Positions 42,502-51,226 of a stretch of DNA of 64,000 nt are shown here, one piece after another. Position 1 is the stretch's first letter. Each line of letters begins with the position of its first letter. This DNA is from Henriciella barbarensis (GTDB lineage Bacteria > Pseudomonadota > Alphaproteobacteria > Caulobacterales > Hyphomonadaceae), in contig NZ_QWGB01000005.1 in NCBI RefSeq assembly GCF_003576345.1, forward strand, positions 868,001 to 932,000, written 5' to 3'. The notes beneath the pieces were generated by a model. That model ran no database searches. It was not told where the DNA came from and saw only the letters and a program-made list of their open reading frames with translations. The position numbers and the translations under genes were made by a program.

Positions 42502-44136
42502 ATGAAATTCGTTGCCGCCACCGGCCTTCTGGCCGCGCTCGCGCTCACCGCCTGCAATCCAAGCATTCCTGAAGAAGCACACGCCTCGACCACACCGGAG
42601 ACCGCTTCTGCCGGGAAAGTCGAAGCTCATGTCCGCTTCCTGGCCGACGACCTGCTCGAAGGCCGTGAGGCCGGTACGCGCGGCTATGACATTGCTGCGC
42701 TCTATGTGGCCGAACAGTTCCGTGCCTATGGGCTTCAGCCCGGCGGCGATGATGACAGCTATATGCAGCAGGTCCCACTTTTCCGGTATCAGCTTGACCA
42801 GTCAGCCACACAGAGCCTGACCGTGACCGATGGGGCGGACCTCACCCTGGAACAGGGCAGCGACTATCTCATCTCTGCGTCATCGCAAGTAGAACAGGGC
42901 CTCGTCGAAGCGCCAGCCGTCTTCGTCGGCTATGGCTTCATCGCGCCGGATGGCAGCCGGAATGACTTCGAAGGCATCGACCTCGAAGGCAAGATCGCCG
43001 TCATCTTCCGCGACGCGCCGAGCGACCTCAACACCGAAGAGCGCGCGCACTATTCGTCTACCAGCTATCAGCGTCTGTCTGAAGCTGGCGCGGTGGGCGT
43101 CGTGACCCTCTACCACCCAGTCGCGCAGGAGCGTTATTCCTTTGAGCGACGCGCCGCCATGGCACGCATGGGCCGCGCCTCGATGACCTGGGTCGATGCG
43201 GACGGAAACGCGTTCTCGAGCGCGCCAAACCTGAAGGCCGCAGCCACGATGAGCATTGAGGGCGCCAAGAAGCTGATCGAAGCCGCCGGCCGCGACTATG
43301 ACGCGCTTGTCGAGGAAACTGTCACTGGCACCGCGCCGTTTGAACTTGGTCTCACCCTGCGCATTGAAGCCAACAGCACGCATGAAGAGATTACCAGCCC
43401 GAACGTCGCCGCCATCCTCCCCGGTACGGATGAAGCGCTTTCAGCCGAATACGTCGTACTCTCGGCCCACCTCGATCATGAAGGCAAGAAGCCGAGCTTC
43501 AACCAGAATGAGGACACGCTCTTCAATGGCGCAATGGACAATGCGTCGGGCACATCGGCCCTGCTAGAGGTTGCCCGGCTCCTCTCGCTCAATCCGCCAA
43601 GTCGCAGCGTGGTCTTCGTCGCTGTGACCGCAGAAGAAAAAGGCCTCGTCGGCTCCGACTATTATGCCCGCTTCCCGACCGTCCCAGCCGATGGCGTGGT
43701 TGCCAACGTGAATCTCGACATGCCAATCATGACCTATGAATTTGAGGATGTTGTCGCCTTCGGCACGGAACGCTCGAACCTGTATGAACCGGTGAAAGCC
43801 GCCGTTGAAGGCGCTGGCCTGACCCTCAGCCCGGACCCGAACCCGGATCTTGGCCTGTTCACCCGCTCAGACCATTATAGCTGGGTGAAACAGGGCGTGC
43901 CGGCGACCTATCTTGTGCCAGGCCATGCCAATGGCGGGGGCGACGCGCAGGCGAAATTCCTCGCGGAAGACTATCACCGCCCGTCTGATGAGGCCGACCA
44001 GCTGAACTTCAACGCATTGGCCCGCTTTGCCGCTGTCAAAGCCGACATCGCCCGCAGCGTGGCCAACATGGAAGAGCGTCCAAGCTGGAATGAAGGCGAC
44101 TTCTTCGGAGATATGTTCGCAGGTGAAGGCGAGTAG
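42502..44136 (+). CDS. M28-family metallopeptidase lipoprotein with PA domain
   Basis: Envelope-anchored zinc aminopeptidase of 544 aa. MKFVAATGLLAALALTACNP is a lipoprotein signal with lipobox LTAC. A protease-associated domain (about 130-260, with EAPAVFVGYGFIAPD and GVVTLYHPV) is inserted before the catalytic M28 core, whose metal ligands are found in VLSAHLDHEG, NGAMDNASGTSALLE, VTAEEKGLVGS, NLDMPI and RSDHYSWVKQG. It probably trims peptides outside the cytoplasm. No classic Shine-Dalgarno precedes the ATG; the terminator-like hairpin ends 2 nt upstream. Confidence 0.93.
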   Translation: MKFVAATGLLAALALTACNPSIPEEAHASTTPETASAGKVEAHVRFLADDLLEGREAGTRGYDIAALYVAEQFRAYGLQPGGDDDSYMQQVPLFRYQLDQSATQSLTVTDGADLTLEQGSDYLISASSQVEQGLVEAPAVFVGYGFIAPDGSRNDFEGIDLEGKIAVIFRDAPSDLNTEERAHYSSTSYQRLSEAGAVGVVTLYHPVAQERYSFERRAAMARMGRASMTWVDADGNAFSSAPNLKAAATMSIEGAKKLIEAAGRDYDALVEETVTGTAPFELGLTLRIEANSTHEEITSPNVAAILPGTDEALSAEYVVLSAHLDHEGKKPSFNQNEDTLFNGAMDNASGTSALLEVARLLSLNPPSRSVVFVAVTAEEKGLVGSDYYARFPTVPADGVVANVNLDMPIMTYEFEDVVAFGTERSNLYEPVKAAVEGAGLTLSPDPNPDLGLFTRSDHYSWVKQGVPATYLVPGHANGGGDAQAKFLAEDYHRPSDEADQLNFNALARFAAVKADIARSVANMEERPSWNEGDFFGDMFAGEGE

Positions 44137-44169
44137 GGGTTAAACCGATACCCGCCCGGCTGGGATGTC

Positions 44170-45477
44170 TCAGCTGGGCGGTCTGCGGTGCCGTCCGGCT
44201 TTTATAAGCAGGCCCGCCCCGATAATGCCGGCGAAGATGACCAGCGCTGACCCCGTCAGATTGTCGACCCGGTCAAGCACAGCCTCGCTGCCAATGGACA
44301 ACTCCAGGCCGGTATAGCTGAGCGCTGATGGCAGGCCGGCAAAGAGGAGCGCCCCGACTGCGATAAGCATGGCACGGCGGTAAGAGCAGATACGCATGCC
44401 GAAAATGCCATCCACGATCGTCTTCAGTGACGCCACGCAAGACGTGAATGCGGCCAGGAAGAAAGCGATGAAAAGAGAGACACCTACCACATAACCGAAC
44501 GGAATTTCGCTGATGGCATTTGGCAGCACGGCGAAGATCAGTTCAGGACCCTGCGCCGGATCGGCACCGGACGCGAACACGAAAGGGAAAAGCACGAAAC
44601 CGGCTGAGATACCCGCGCCCGCATTTACAAAGGCGATCACCCCTGCAGCACGCGGCAGGTTCGTACCCGCGGCCACGTGGCGGCCATAGGTAAGCAGATA
44701 GCCCTGCCCGATCATAAGGCTGTAGAACGACTGCCCCAGCGCCTTGTACCAGACGGACGCGTCCATGAGATCTGCGCCCTCGAAACCGGTCAGGAATTCA
44801 ACGGACTGGCCCCAGCCGTCACTTTCCAGATAGGCATAGACCCCGATACCAGCGAGCACGACCAGCAGCGTCGGTGCGGTCACGAACGCAACTTTTTCAA
44901 TCGCGCCAACGCCCAGAAACAAGGGGATGCAGGCGAAGACCAGCACAAGCAGAAACGCGACCAGCGAGCCCCATCCCTGCTGATAGGCGTCGAATGGCTG
45001 AAAATCACCATCGAAGGAATCCAGGGCATAGCTGAATGTCCACCCGGTCAGCACCAGGTAATAGCTTGTGATGAGGAAGATCAGAAACAGGACGATATAG
45101 CCGAAATAGCGGCTGCGGGGCCCCGCGACACGAAAAGCCCCCAGCACACCGCTTCTCGTACGGCGCCCGGCGGCCAGCTCTATGACGGCAATGGGCAGCG
45201 CAACGACCAGCAGGCAGACAAGATACGCAATCAGGAAGGCGCCGCCGCCCTGCTCGCCGAGCAGGTAGGGAAAGCGCCAGAGATTGCCGAGGCCGATCGC
45301 GGCTGCCGCTGTCGAGACAATGAAGGCCGTGTCGCTCTTCCACACACGGTGATAGCTCCCGACATTCGCATTCTCATGCCGGGCTTCTTCAGATGTGCGG
45401 AAACTCTGCTCTGCCTGATTTTCGGCGTTTGTTTCAGTCACCTCGCCAAGACGTCCAAAGGGCCTGAACTGTTCCAT
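44170..45477 (-). CDS. Neurotransmitter:sodium symporter family transporter
   Basis: Inner-membrane Na+-coupled amino acid symporter (LeuT fold), 435 aa and about 11-12 membrane segments. The TM1 signature AAAIGLGNLWRFPYLLGEQG includes the unwound substrate and sodium site. Other matches are LTYGRHVAAGTNLPRAA (TM6-7 region) and SCVASLKTIVDGIFG (TM8 sodium region). The N-terminal 45 residues are long and hydrophilic, so the true start may be the GTG at 45441. Substrate not readable. Divergent from the RarD-like gene. Confidence 0.92.
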   Translation of the reverse strand: MEQFRPFGRLGEVTETNAENQAEQSFRTSEEARHENANVGSYHRVWKSDTAFIVSTAAAAIGLGNLWRFPYLLGEQGGGAFLIAYLVCLLVVALPIAVIELAAGRRTRSGVLGAFRVAGPRSRYFGYIVLFLIFLITSYYLVLTGWTFSYALDSFDGDFQPFDAYQQGWGSLVAFLLVLVFACIPLFLGVGAIEKVAFVTAPTLLVVLAGIGVYAYLESDGWGQSVEFLTGFEGADLMDASVWYKALGQSFYSLMIGQGYLLTYGRHVAAGTNLPRAAGVIAFVNAGAGISAGFVLFPFVFASGADPAQGPELIFAVLPNAISEIPFGYVVGVSLFIAFFLAAFTSCVASLKTIVDGIFGMRICSYRRAMLIAVGALLFAGLPSALSYTGLELSIGSEAVLDRVDNLTGSALVIFAGIIGAGLLIKAGRHRRPPS

Positions 45478-45535
45478 GTCAGGCGCGCTTCGGAATTTGT
45501 TGGCTATTGCCTCCGGGCCGCATTAGGTGCCGCGC

Positions 45536-46447
45536 ATGACGAGCGAACTGCGCCTTGGCCTGACTTGCGGATTCGGCGCCTACCTTATCTGGGGTGGGTT
45601 GCCGCTCTACTTTCGCTTGCTCGATCATGTCGGCCCGATTGAGATGCTGGCCCATCGTATCCTCTGGGGCCTGCCAACCGCGCTGATCTTCATCGCCATT
45701 GCCCGGCGGTGGCGGGACCTTCGCGGCGCCCTCACGCCCCGGCGGATGCTCTATCTTTCCATTTCTGCCGGGCTGATTGCGACGAACTGGCTTCTCTATA
45801 TCTGGGCGGTGTCTGCCGAGCGGGTCACAGAAGCGAGCCTTGGCTATTTCATCAATCCGCTGGTGAGCGTGCTGTTGGGCATGATCTTCTTCTCGGAAAC
45901 GCTGCGGCGCGCCCAATGGATTGCCATTGCGATTGCAAGCTGCGGCGTCGCCGTCCTGACCTGGGAGCTTGGCCGCCTGCCTTGGGTCTCACTTGTTCTG
46001 TGTTTCAGCTTTGCCGCCTATGGCGCCGTTCGCAAAACCGTCAGCGTGGATAGCCGGATTGGGTTCGCAATAGAGACTGCGCTTCTGTTCCCCGTGGCAT
46101 TTATCTGGCTCACCTGGTTTCAGCAGACCCCGGAGGGTGGCTGGCTGGGCGATGGAATCGCCCTTGATTGGCTAATTCCACTTGCTGGACCCATCACGGC
46201 CGTGCCGCTTATCCTGTTCGCACTTGCTGCCAAACGCCTGAAGCTCGCCACGATCGGCATGATGCAATACTTGACGCCGACGCTGCAATTCCTGATCGCG
46301 GTCGCTATCTTCCGCGAACCTTTCGGCCCCGTCGATGCCGTCGCCTTCGGGCTGATCTGGACGGCGCTCTTGGTCTTCACGCTCGACAGCGTTTTACGTG
46401 AGCGTAAATCGCGTCGCCTCGCGCGCGCTGCGCGGCTGGCTGAGTAG
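45536..46447 (+). CDS. rarD: RarD-like EamA/DMT-superfamily transporter
   Basis: Ten-segment inner-membrane protein of 303 aa with two EamA repeats. CGFGAYLIWGGLPLYFRLLDHVGPIEMLAHR, broken down as GAYLIWGGLPLYF and GPIEMLAHRILW, is diagnostic for the RarD (chloramphenicol-sensitive) group, as are AERVTEASLGYFINPLV and GMMQYLTPTLQFLIAV. Substrate unknown. Start at the ATG 45536; a GTG 9 nt earlier is possible. Divergent from the NSS symporter. Confidence 0.9.
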   Translation: MTSELRLGLTCGFGAYLIWGGLPLYFRLLDHVGPIEMLAHRILWGLPTALIFIAIARRWRDLRGALTPRRMLYLSISAGLIATNWLLYIWAVSAERVTEASLGYFINPLVSVLLGMIFFSETLRRAQWIAIAIASCGVAVLTWELGRLPWVSLVLCFSFAAYGAVRKTVSVDSRIGFAIETALLFPVAFIWLTWFQQTPEGGWLGDGIALDWLIPLAGPITAVPLILFALAAKRLKLATIGMMQYLTPTLQFLIAVAIFREPFGPVDAVAFGLIWTALLVFTLDSVLRERKSRRLARAARLAE

Positions 46448-46448
46448 C

Positions 46449-46483
46449 AAAAAAAGACCGGCGTTATTCAACTAACGCCGGTC
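46449..46483 (-). terminator. Terminator for the LysE-like gene
   Basis: GACCGGCGTTA (46456-46466) and TAACGCCGGTC (46473-46483) form an 11-bp perfect stem. On the minus strand it is followed by TTTTTTTGC. It lies 87 bp beyond the LysE-like stop and may partly serve the convergent RarD-like gene. Confidence 0.85.
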
Positions 46484-46569
46484 ACAGGTCTTGTATATGA
46501 ATTAGGATGGAGATCCGGTTCACCTCACAGATCAGCAAGCTGCATACCATGCTGGCGGCCGGGCGAGCT

Positions 46570-47187
46570 CTAGCGCTGCGATGTCACTGCCATCCATATC
46601 GCAATGCCAACAAGCGCGAGCGCAAAGACAGCCCTGACCTTTGCTGATTTACGATAGCTGGCGATCTGATCGCCCAGCCTTGCACCCATCACGACGAGAC
46701 CGACATGAACCAGGGTGGCGACAAGGATATGCAGGCTGCCCAATATCAGGATCTGCCCGGTCGACGGCTCCTTGCCGCCCTCACCCGCAAACTGCGTCAC
46801 AACGGCAATATAGAACACAAGCGCCTTGGGATTGAGCAGATTGGCGATGAAGCCGCGCCTGAAGCCCTCTAGCGTCTTTGCCTGTCCCGGAGACGGCTCG
46901 CCAGTCTCCCGCCAGGCCTCAAGCGCGAGATAGAGCATGAAGCCAATGCCCGCCCAGCGTAGCACTTCGTAGACGAGCGCATTTCCAGCGATGAAGGTCG
47001 AGAATCCTGTTGCCGCCAGAACCAGCTGAACCGTCAGACCAAGCGTGATCCCAACCACAGCCATGAATCCGACCCGGCGGCCTTGCTGCGCGGCGAGCGC
47101 GGTCAGCCAGCCCATATTCGGTCCGGGCGTCAGCTCGACGAGCGCCATCGCACCCAGAAAGGCGAGCCAGTTCACGTCGCTCAACAT
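46570..47187 (-). CDS. LysE/RhtB-family amino acid exporter
   Basis: Inner-membrane translocator of 205 aa with about six membrane segments. MALVELTPGPNMGWLTA is the family N-terminal signature (the TPGP motif), followed by GITLGLTVQLVLAATG and FIANLLNPKALVFYIAV. LysE/RhtB proteins export amino acids or derivatives such as homoserine; the substrate here is unknown. It is followed by a terminator and is monocistronic. Confidence 0.92.
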   Translation of the reverse strand: MLSDVNWLAFLGAMALVELTPGPNMGWLTALAAQQGRRVGFMAVVGITLGLTVQLVLAATGFSTFIAGNALVYEVLRWAGIGFMLYLALEAWRETGEPSPGQAKTLEGFRRGFIANLLNPKALVFYIAVVTQFAGEGGKEPSTGQILILGSLHILVATLVHVGLVVMGARLGDQIASYRKSAKVRAVFALALVGIAIWMAVTSQR

Positions 47188-47291
47188 GTCTTGTCCCCGG
47201 CTATTTTCGCAGCGCCTTCATAAACACCACAGAAACACCGCCCGTGCACCATGGCTGCACCGTGCACTTTCAGGGAAAACGGCCAACTTTC

Positions 47292-48410
47292 CTACAGACA
47301 GCCATACAGCGCATCTACCAGACGACGCGCGCGCGGATCCCCCTGTAGATGGCTCGATTGTTTGTTCATGACATAGGCGGCCGAGAGGCGGCGATCCGGA
47401 TCGCCAAGTGCGAGGGACCCGCCCCAGCCTGAGTGAGCAAGCGTTTCAGGGTTCGGACCATAGATGCCGAGATTGTTGCGCATCACACCGGCTGCGAACT
47501 CCGTCACGAAGGGAAGGACGAGGTCATCGCCGATAACCCGGCGGCGCGTCAGCTCCCGGAAAGACTCCTCTGAAATCAACCGCCTGTCGCCAAGTTTCCC
47601 GCCATTCGCATAGATGCCATATAGCCGCGCGACCGCCTTCGCCGTACCATGCCCGTTGGCCGCAGGCTGCTCCATGCGCCGCCATTCACTGCCGGTGCGG
47701 CTGGGCGAGGCCCATTTGGTTAGGAAGGCGACTTTCCTGAACTCATTGATTTCGCCCAGTTTTGGCATCTCGCGCGGGCGCTGGATCTCGGCAACACGGT
47801 CATCGTCTTCAGGCGGAAGGCCAATCTGGAAGTCGACCCCCGCGGGCGCGCAGAAATCCTCTTTCAATATGGTACCAAGCGTTCGCCCGGTGATCCGCTT
47901 GACGATTTCTCCCGCCAGATACCCCCATGTGGACGGGTGATAGCCATGCGCCGTCCCCGGTTTCCAGAGGGGCTCAACCTCCGCCAGCGCAGTTGCGAGT
48001 CCGTCCGGATCAAGCCAGAGATCCGGGTCTATCGGCTGCGCGAACCCGACGAGACCGGACTGATGGGACAGCAGCTCACCGATCGTGACATCGCCTTTCC
48101 CGGCGGCCGCAAACTCGGGCCAGACCTCGGCAACAGGGGTCTCGTAGCCTTCATTCAAACTGCCGATAACAGACGCGATCACGAGCGCAGAGACACCCTT
48201 GGTCGTTGAATAGACAGGCACAATGGTCGTCTCGTCCCAGTCCTCGTCGCCGGCGCGGGAGGTCTTCCCGCCCTGAATGTCGACAACGACCTCACCATCC
48301 AGAATGGCGCTAAAACCAGCGCCCAGCTCTTCACCGGCCTTAAAAGTTTCGGCGAAAACTTCTCGGACAGGCTCAAAACCGCTTGCCACATGGCCCCGGA
48401 TATCACTCAT
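47292..48410 (-). CDS. Serine hydrolase of the class C beta-lactamase / EstB family
   Basis: Cytoplasmic (no signal peptide) 372-aa serine hydrolase of the penicillin-recognising fold. The nucleophile motif is SxxK in VPVYSTTKGVSALV, the second motif is the Tyr in YHPSTWGYLAGEI, and HSGWGGSLALG replaces the KTG box, as is usual in EstB-type carboxylesterases. These features favour an esterase rather than a resistance enzyme. CAGGAGCAGGCG precedes the ATG. Confidence 0.88.
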   Translation of the reverse strand: MSDIRGHVASGFEPVREVFAETFKAGEELGAGFSAILDGEVVVDIQGGKTSRAGDEDWDETTIVPVYSTTKGVSALVIASVIGSLNEGYETPVAEVWPEFAAAGKGDVTIGELLSHQSGLVGFAQPIDPDLWLDPDGLATALAEVEPLWKPGTAHGYHPSTWGYLAGEIVKRITGRTLGTILKEDFCAPAGVDFQIGLPPEDDDRVAEIQRPREMPKLGEINEFRKVAFLTKWASPSRTGSEWRRMEQPAANGHGTAKAVARLYGIYANGGKLGDRRLISEESFRELTRRRVIGDDLVLPFVTEFAAGVMRNNLGIYGPNPETLAHSGWGGSLALGDPDRRLSAAYVMNKQSSHLQGDPRARRLVDALYGCL

Positions 48411-48497
48411 CGCCTGCTCCTGTTTGCCCGACCAAGGCTGAACGTAAGCACTCGGCTACGCGTTGCGAAGGTTCAAGATGGAAAACAGGGACCCCAG

Positions 48498-49001
48498 ATG
48501 AAACAAGCACTTCTCGCTGCCGCCGCAGTCGCCGCCGTCTCACTCAGCGCCTGCCAGACCTGCATAACGCAGAGCCAGCCGGTGATTTCTCCTGAACTAA
48601 CCGATCAACCCGCCGCCCAGGCCCTGATTGCCGAAGACAGCGCAAACGACTTTGCCGTAACGGTTTCAAAGCTCCGCGCCGCTCTTGAGAAACGCCCACT
48701 GACCATCTTCGCCATGGTTGACCATTCGAAGGGCGCCGCGGATGCGGGGCTGGAGCTTGCACCATCGACACTCTTCATATTCGGCAATCCCAAAGCTGGA
48801 ACGCCGCTGATGCAGGCCAACCCGGCGCTCGGAGTGGAACTTCCGATGAAGATGCTTGTGATCGAAACGAGCAGCGGCGTGCAGGTCCTGCGTCAGAACA
48901 TCGACGCACTCCTGGACCAGTACGGCGTGGCGCCAGACAGCGTGAATGCGGGCAAGATCGAAGACACTCTGTCCGGCATAGTCGCTGAAGCCACGGGCTA
49001 G
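48498..49001 (+). CDS. DUF302 domain lipoprotein
   Basis: Envelope lipoprotein of 167 aa. MKQALLAAAAVAAVSLSACQ is a signal with lipobox LSAC; a second Cys follows at CQTC. The mature part is a DUF302 fold: DFAVTVSKLRAALEKRPLTIFAMVDH, shown by FAVTVSKLRAALE and IFAMVDHSKGAADAG, then TLFIFGNPKAGTPLMQ and LPMKMLVIE. DUF302 proteins are widespread with no agreed function; some bind heme or copper-linked factors. Start 48498 is needed for the signal peptide. Convergent, 4-bp overlap, with the next gene. Confidence 0.88.
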   Translation: MKQALLAAAAVAAVSLSACQTCITQSQPVISPELTDQPAAQALIAEDSANDFAVTVSKLRAALEKRPLTIFAMVDHSKGAADAGLELAPSTLFIFGNPKAGTPLMQANPALGVELPMKMLVIETSSGVQVLRQNIDALLDQYGVAPDSVNAGKIEDTLSGIVAEATG

Positions 49002-49507
49002 TTGGTAAGCAAATTGCGCGCGACTGCGGAACGGCGGGCCTGATTGATGAATTCATCGAACTCGGTGACGGTTTCGCGCCACTCGAATGTCTCGCTCATA
49101 TCGAAGACACTGTCGCCGCCAAGGTCATAGCGCGACTGCACGCAGAGCGAAGCACTACCGCTGGACGCCCGGCTGACCAGCGCGTAGCCGCGCGGCTCAA
49201 TCTGCAGATTGTAGGTGTTGGCCAGCTGCAGGGCCTCGGCTGCGCCGATCGACATCATGTCGACACAGCTGCGCGCGATTACAACGCGGCAGGCATAGTC
49301 TGGCACATCGCACTGAAACATGGAGGCGGTGAAAGCCTGCTCCTCGATGGTGCCCTTTATGACCGGCACACCGTGCAGAAGCACGCCTTCGACCTGCCCG
49401 GCGCCCCGGTTGCGAAATTCCTGCATCGCCTCACGCAACGTGATGGGTTCAGCCATCGCGGTCATCGCCGCCGAAGCTGCGATGATGAGGGCAGCAATCG
49501 TTCTCAT
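48998..49507 (-). CDS. Secreted protein, possibly YbjN-like
   Basis: A 169-residue exported protein with signal peptide ending AMTAMA. The fold looks like YbjN/type III chaperone-like proteins: a helix-rich first part (LREAMQEFRNRGAGQVEGV), a Cys-containing strand region (FQCDVPDYACRVVIARSC), and ALQLANTYNLQIEPRGYA with a final strand and helix FEWRETVTEFDEFINQ. Four Cys may make disulfides in the periplasm. I am not certain of the family. Convergent with the DUF302 gene. Confidence 0.6.
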   Translation of the reverse strand: MRTIAALIIAASAAMTAMAEPITLREAMQEFRNRGAGQVEGVLLHGVPVIKGTIEEQAFTASMFQCDVPDYACRVVIARSCVDMMSIGAAEALQLANTYNLQIEPRGYALVSRASSGSASLCVQSRYDLGGDSVFDMSETFEWRETVTEFDEFINQARRSAVARNLLTN

Positions 49508-49626
49508 AAGACACCTTTGAAAAAGCCTGTTGTCCTGCTTCTACGTGGCAGGCCCGCAACTGGTTGTCATGTCGATGTTACAGCCTGTACAAGCGGCATC
49601 GACTGAAACCAATTCGGAGCCATCCA

Positions 49627-50511
49627 ATGTCCAGCGCCAATCGTCCCCGCCGCTCCTGCCTCTATATGCCGGGCGCCAATGCTCGCGCACTTGAGAAAGC
49701 AAAGTCGCTCGCTGCAGATGCGGTTATCCTCGATCTAGAGGACGCAGTGGCCCCGGACGCGAAGCTGGAAGCACGCAAAACCGTCTGCGATGCGGTCAAG
49801 GCTGGCGGATATGGCCAGCGCGAGGTTGTGATCCGCATCAATGGGCTTGATACCGAATGGGGCCTTGAGGACCTGAAAGCAGCTGTCGATGCAGGCCCCG
49901 ATGCCATTCTGGCGCCGAAAGTCATAGATGGCGGCGATATCGACCGTCTGGACGACGCGCTTTCTCGCGCCGGTGCGCCTGAGGATCTTGGTCTCTGGGT
50001 CATGATTGAGATGCCGAAGGCCATCCTCAACATCAAGGATATCGCCGAAGCGGCAGGCCGCACGCGTCTGACTGCTTTCGTCATGGGCACCAATGATATC
50101 GCCAAGGAGCTGCGGGCGGTGAACGACCCTGCGCGAACAGCATTCCAGACCTTCTTTGGTCTGACGCTCGCCGCGGCGCGTGCCTATGACATTTTCGCAA
50201 TCGATGGCGTCTATAATGACATTTCGAACGCCGAAGGCCTCGAAGCCGAAGTGCGTCAGGGCCGTCTTCTGGGGTTTGACGGCAAGACGCTGATCCACCC
50301 AAGCCAGATCGAGACCACGAACGAAATCTTCGCGCCCGCCGAAGCGGATGTGGCGCAGGCAAAGGACGTGATTGACGCCTTTGCCGACCCGGCCAATAGG
50401 GGCAAGGGCGTCCTCAAGGTTAATGGCAAGATGACGGAGCTTCTGCATCTTGAAGAGGCGAAGCGTATCGTCGCAGTTAATGAGGCTATCAAGGCAATGG
50501 AGGCGAACTGA
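49627..50511 (+). CDS. CoA-ester lyase of the HpcH/HpaI-CitE superfamily (malyl-CoA/methylmalyl-CoA type)
   Basis: TIM-barrel enzyme of 294 aa with PRRSCLYMPGANARALEKA, AVILDLEDAVAPDAK (metal Asp/Glu), VVIRINGLDTEW (Arg/Asn), IEMPKAILNI (Glu metal ligand) and GFDGKTLIHPSQIE. This matches Mcl-like enzymes that cleave malyl-CoA or beta-methylmalyl-CoA, or hydrolyse malyl-CoA (Mcl2). Proximity to mesaconyl-CoA hydratase (715 bp downstream) favours a role in the ethylmalonyl-CoA pathway. Which of lyase or thioesterase cannot be decided; sequence looks nearer to the roughly 290-residue Mcl2 group. Start at 49627 follows GGAG. Possibly one transcript with the ArsC-like gene. Confidence 0.85.
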   Translation: MSSANRPRRSCLYMPGANARALEKAKSLAADAVILDLEDAVAPDAKLEARKTVCDAVKAGGYGQREVVIRINGLDTEWGLEDLKAAVDAGPDAILAPKVIDGGDIDRLDDALSRAGAPEDLGLWVMIEMPKAILNIKDIAEAAGRTRLTAFVMGTNDIAKELRAVNDPARTAFQTFFGLTLAAARAYDIFAIDGVYNDISNAEGLEAEVRQGRLLGFDGKTLIHPSQIETTNEIFAPAEADVAQAKDVIDAFADPANRGKGVLKVNGKMTELLHLEEAKRIVAVNEAIKAMEAN

Positions 50512-50514
50512 GCG

Positions 50515-50862
50515 ATGACTTATACACTTCTCCACCACACGGGCTGCTCCACCTCCCGCAAAGGCCTTGCCCTGCTGCAGGAAAACGGAATTGAGCCGGA
50601 CATCCGCAAATACATGAATGCAGGCGAAGCGCTGAGCGTAGCAGATCTGAAAGACATCGCGCAGAAGATGGGCGGCGTCTCCCCCCGTGAATTCCTGCGC
50701 GACAAGGACGCCCAGAAATTCGACATTCCGACGACAATGAGCGACGAGGATCTCTTCGAGGCGATGGTTGAAAATCCAAAGCTGATCCAGCGCCCTATCG
50801 GCATCAAGGGCAACAAGGCCGTACTCGGCCGACCGATCGAAAAGCTGCTCGAGATTACCTGA
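50515..50862 (+). CDS. ArsC/Spx-family protein (arsenate reductase-like)
   Basis: A 115-residue thioredoxin-fold protein. The motif HHTGCSTSRKGLALLQ has the ArsC nucleophilic Cys followed by Arg, and QRPIGIKGNKAVLGRP is the ArsC C-terminal loop (conserved Arg). Glutaredoxin-dependent arsenate reductases have this pattern, but many family members act on other substrates; no ars genes are nearby, so the arsenic role is uncertain. It starts 3 nt after the CoA-ester lyase stop and is probably co-transcribed. Confidence 0.85.
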   Translation: MTYTLLHHTGCSTSRKGLALLQENGIEPDIRKYMNAGEALSVADLKDIAQKMGGVSPREFLRDKDAQKFDIPTTMSDEDLFEAMVENPKLIQRPIGIKGNKAVLGRPIEKLLEIT

Positions 50863-50865
50863 TTA

Positions 50866-50879
50866 GATCAAATTTGATC
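50866..50879. promoter_or_regulatory. 14-bp perfect palindrome after the ArsC-like gene
   Basis: GATCAAATTTGATC, beginning 3 bp after the stop of the ArsC-like gene and 48 bp before the next start. It could be an operator for the small membrane protein gene. No regulator is known. Confidence 0.35.
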
Positions 50880-50926
50880 GAAACCGGGAGCGGGATGTTC
50901 AAATAGGCGCGCTACCAATCGCGGCT

Positions 50927-51136
50927 ATGAGCTTCTTCGTTCTGATCGCCTTTGCGTTTCTCGCCCTCGCTGCCGCCCTCTTCTTCGGGCCGCACTTCAT
51001 AACCTATGGACCGGACGGCTTTCGCGACCTTATCCGCCGCGGTGATGCCCGGATGATCAGCTTGTTCCTGGTTGGCGCGATTATTCTTGCCATCCTTCTT
51101 CCGGGACAAGATCCGGCCTTGATCTCAAGCGTCTAG
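50927..51136 (+). CDS. Small two-span membrane protein
   Basis: A 69-residue protein of two hydrophobic helices (about 1-22 and 45-62) joined by a short charged loop TYGPDGFRDLIRRGDARM. No family known. The ATG at 50927 has no strong ribosome site visible. Too small to interpret. Confidence 0.55.
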   Translation: MSFFVLIAFAFLALAAALFFGPHFITYGPDGFRDLIRRGDARMISLFLVGAIILAILLPGQDPALISSV

Positions 51137-51226
51137 ACAGTGCAACTGGTCCCCGCATGAATTGACGGGGCCAGGACAGGCGCAAATCGCGCGCCACCGC
51201 GCCCTCAGCAAAGCTTAGAGGGCGAC

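Noticed and set aside
44677-45642. Plus-strand open frame opposite the NSS symporter
   Set aside because: The symporter shows the family TM1 signature; the plus frame is an antisense shadow.
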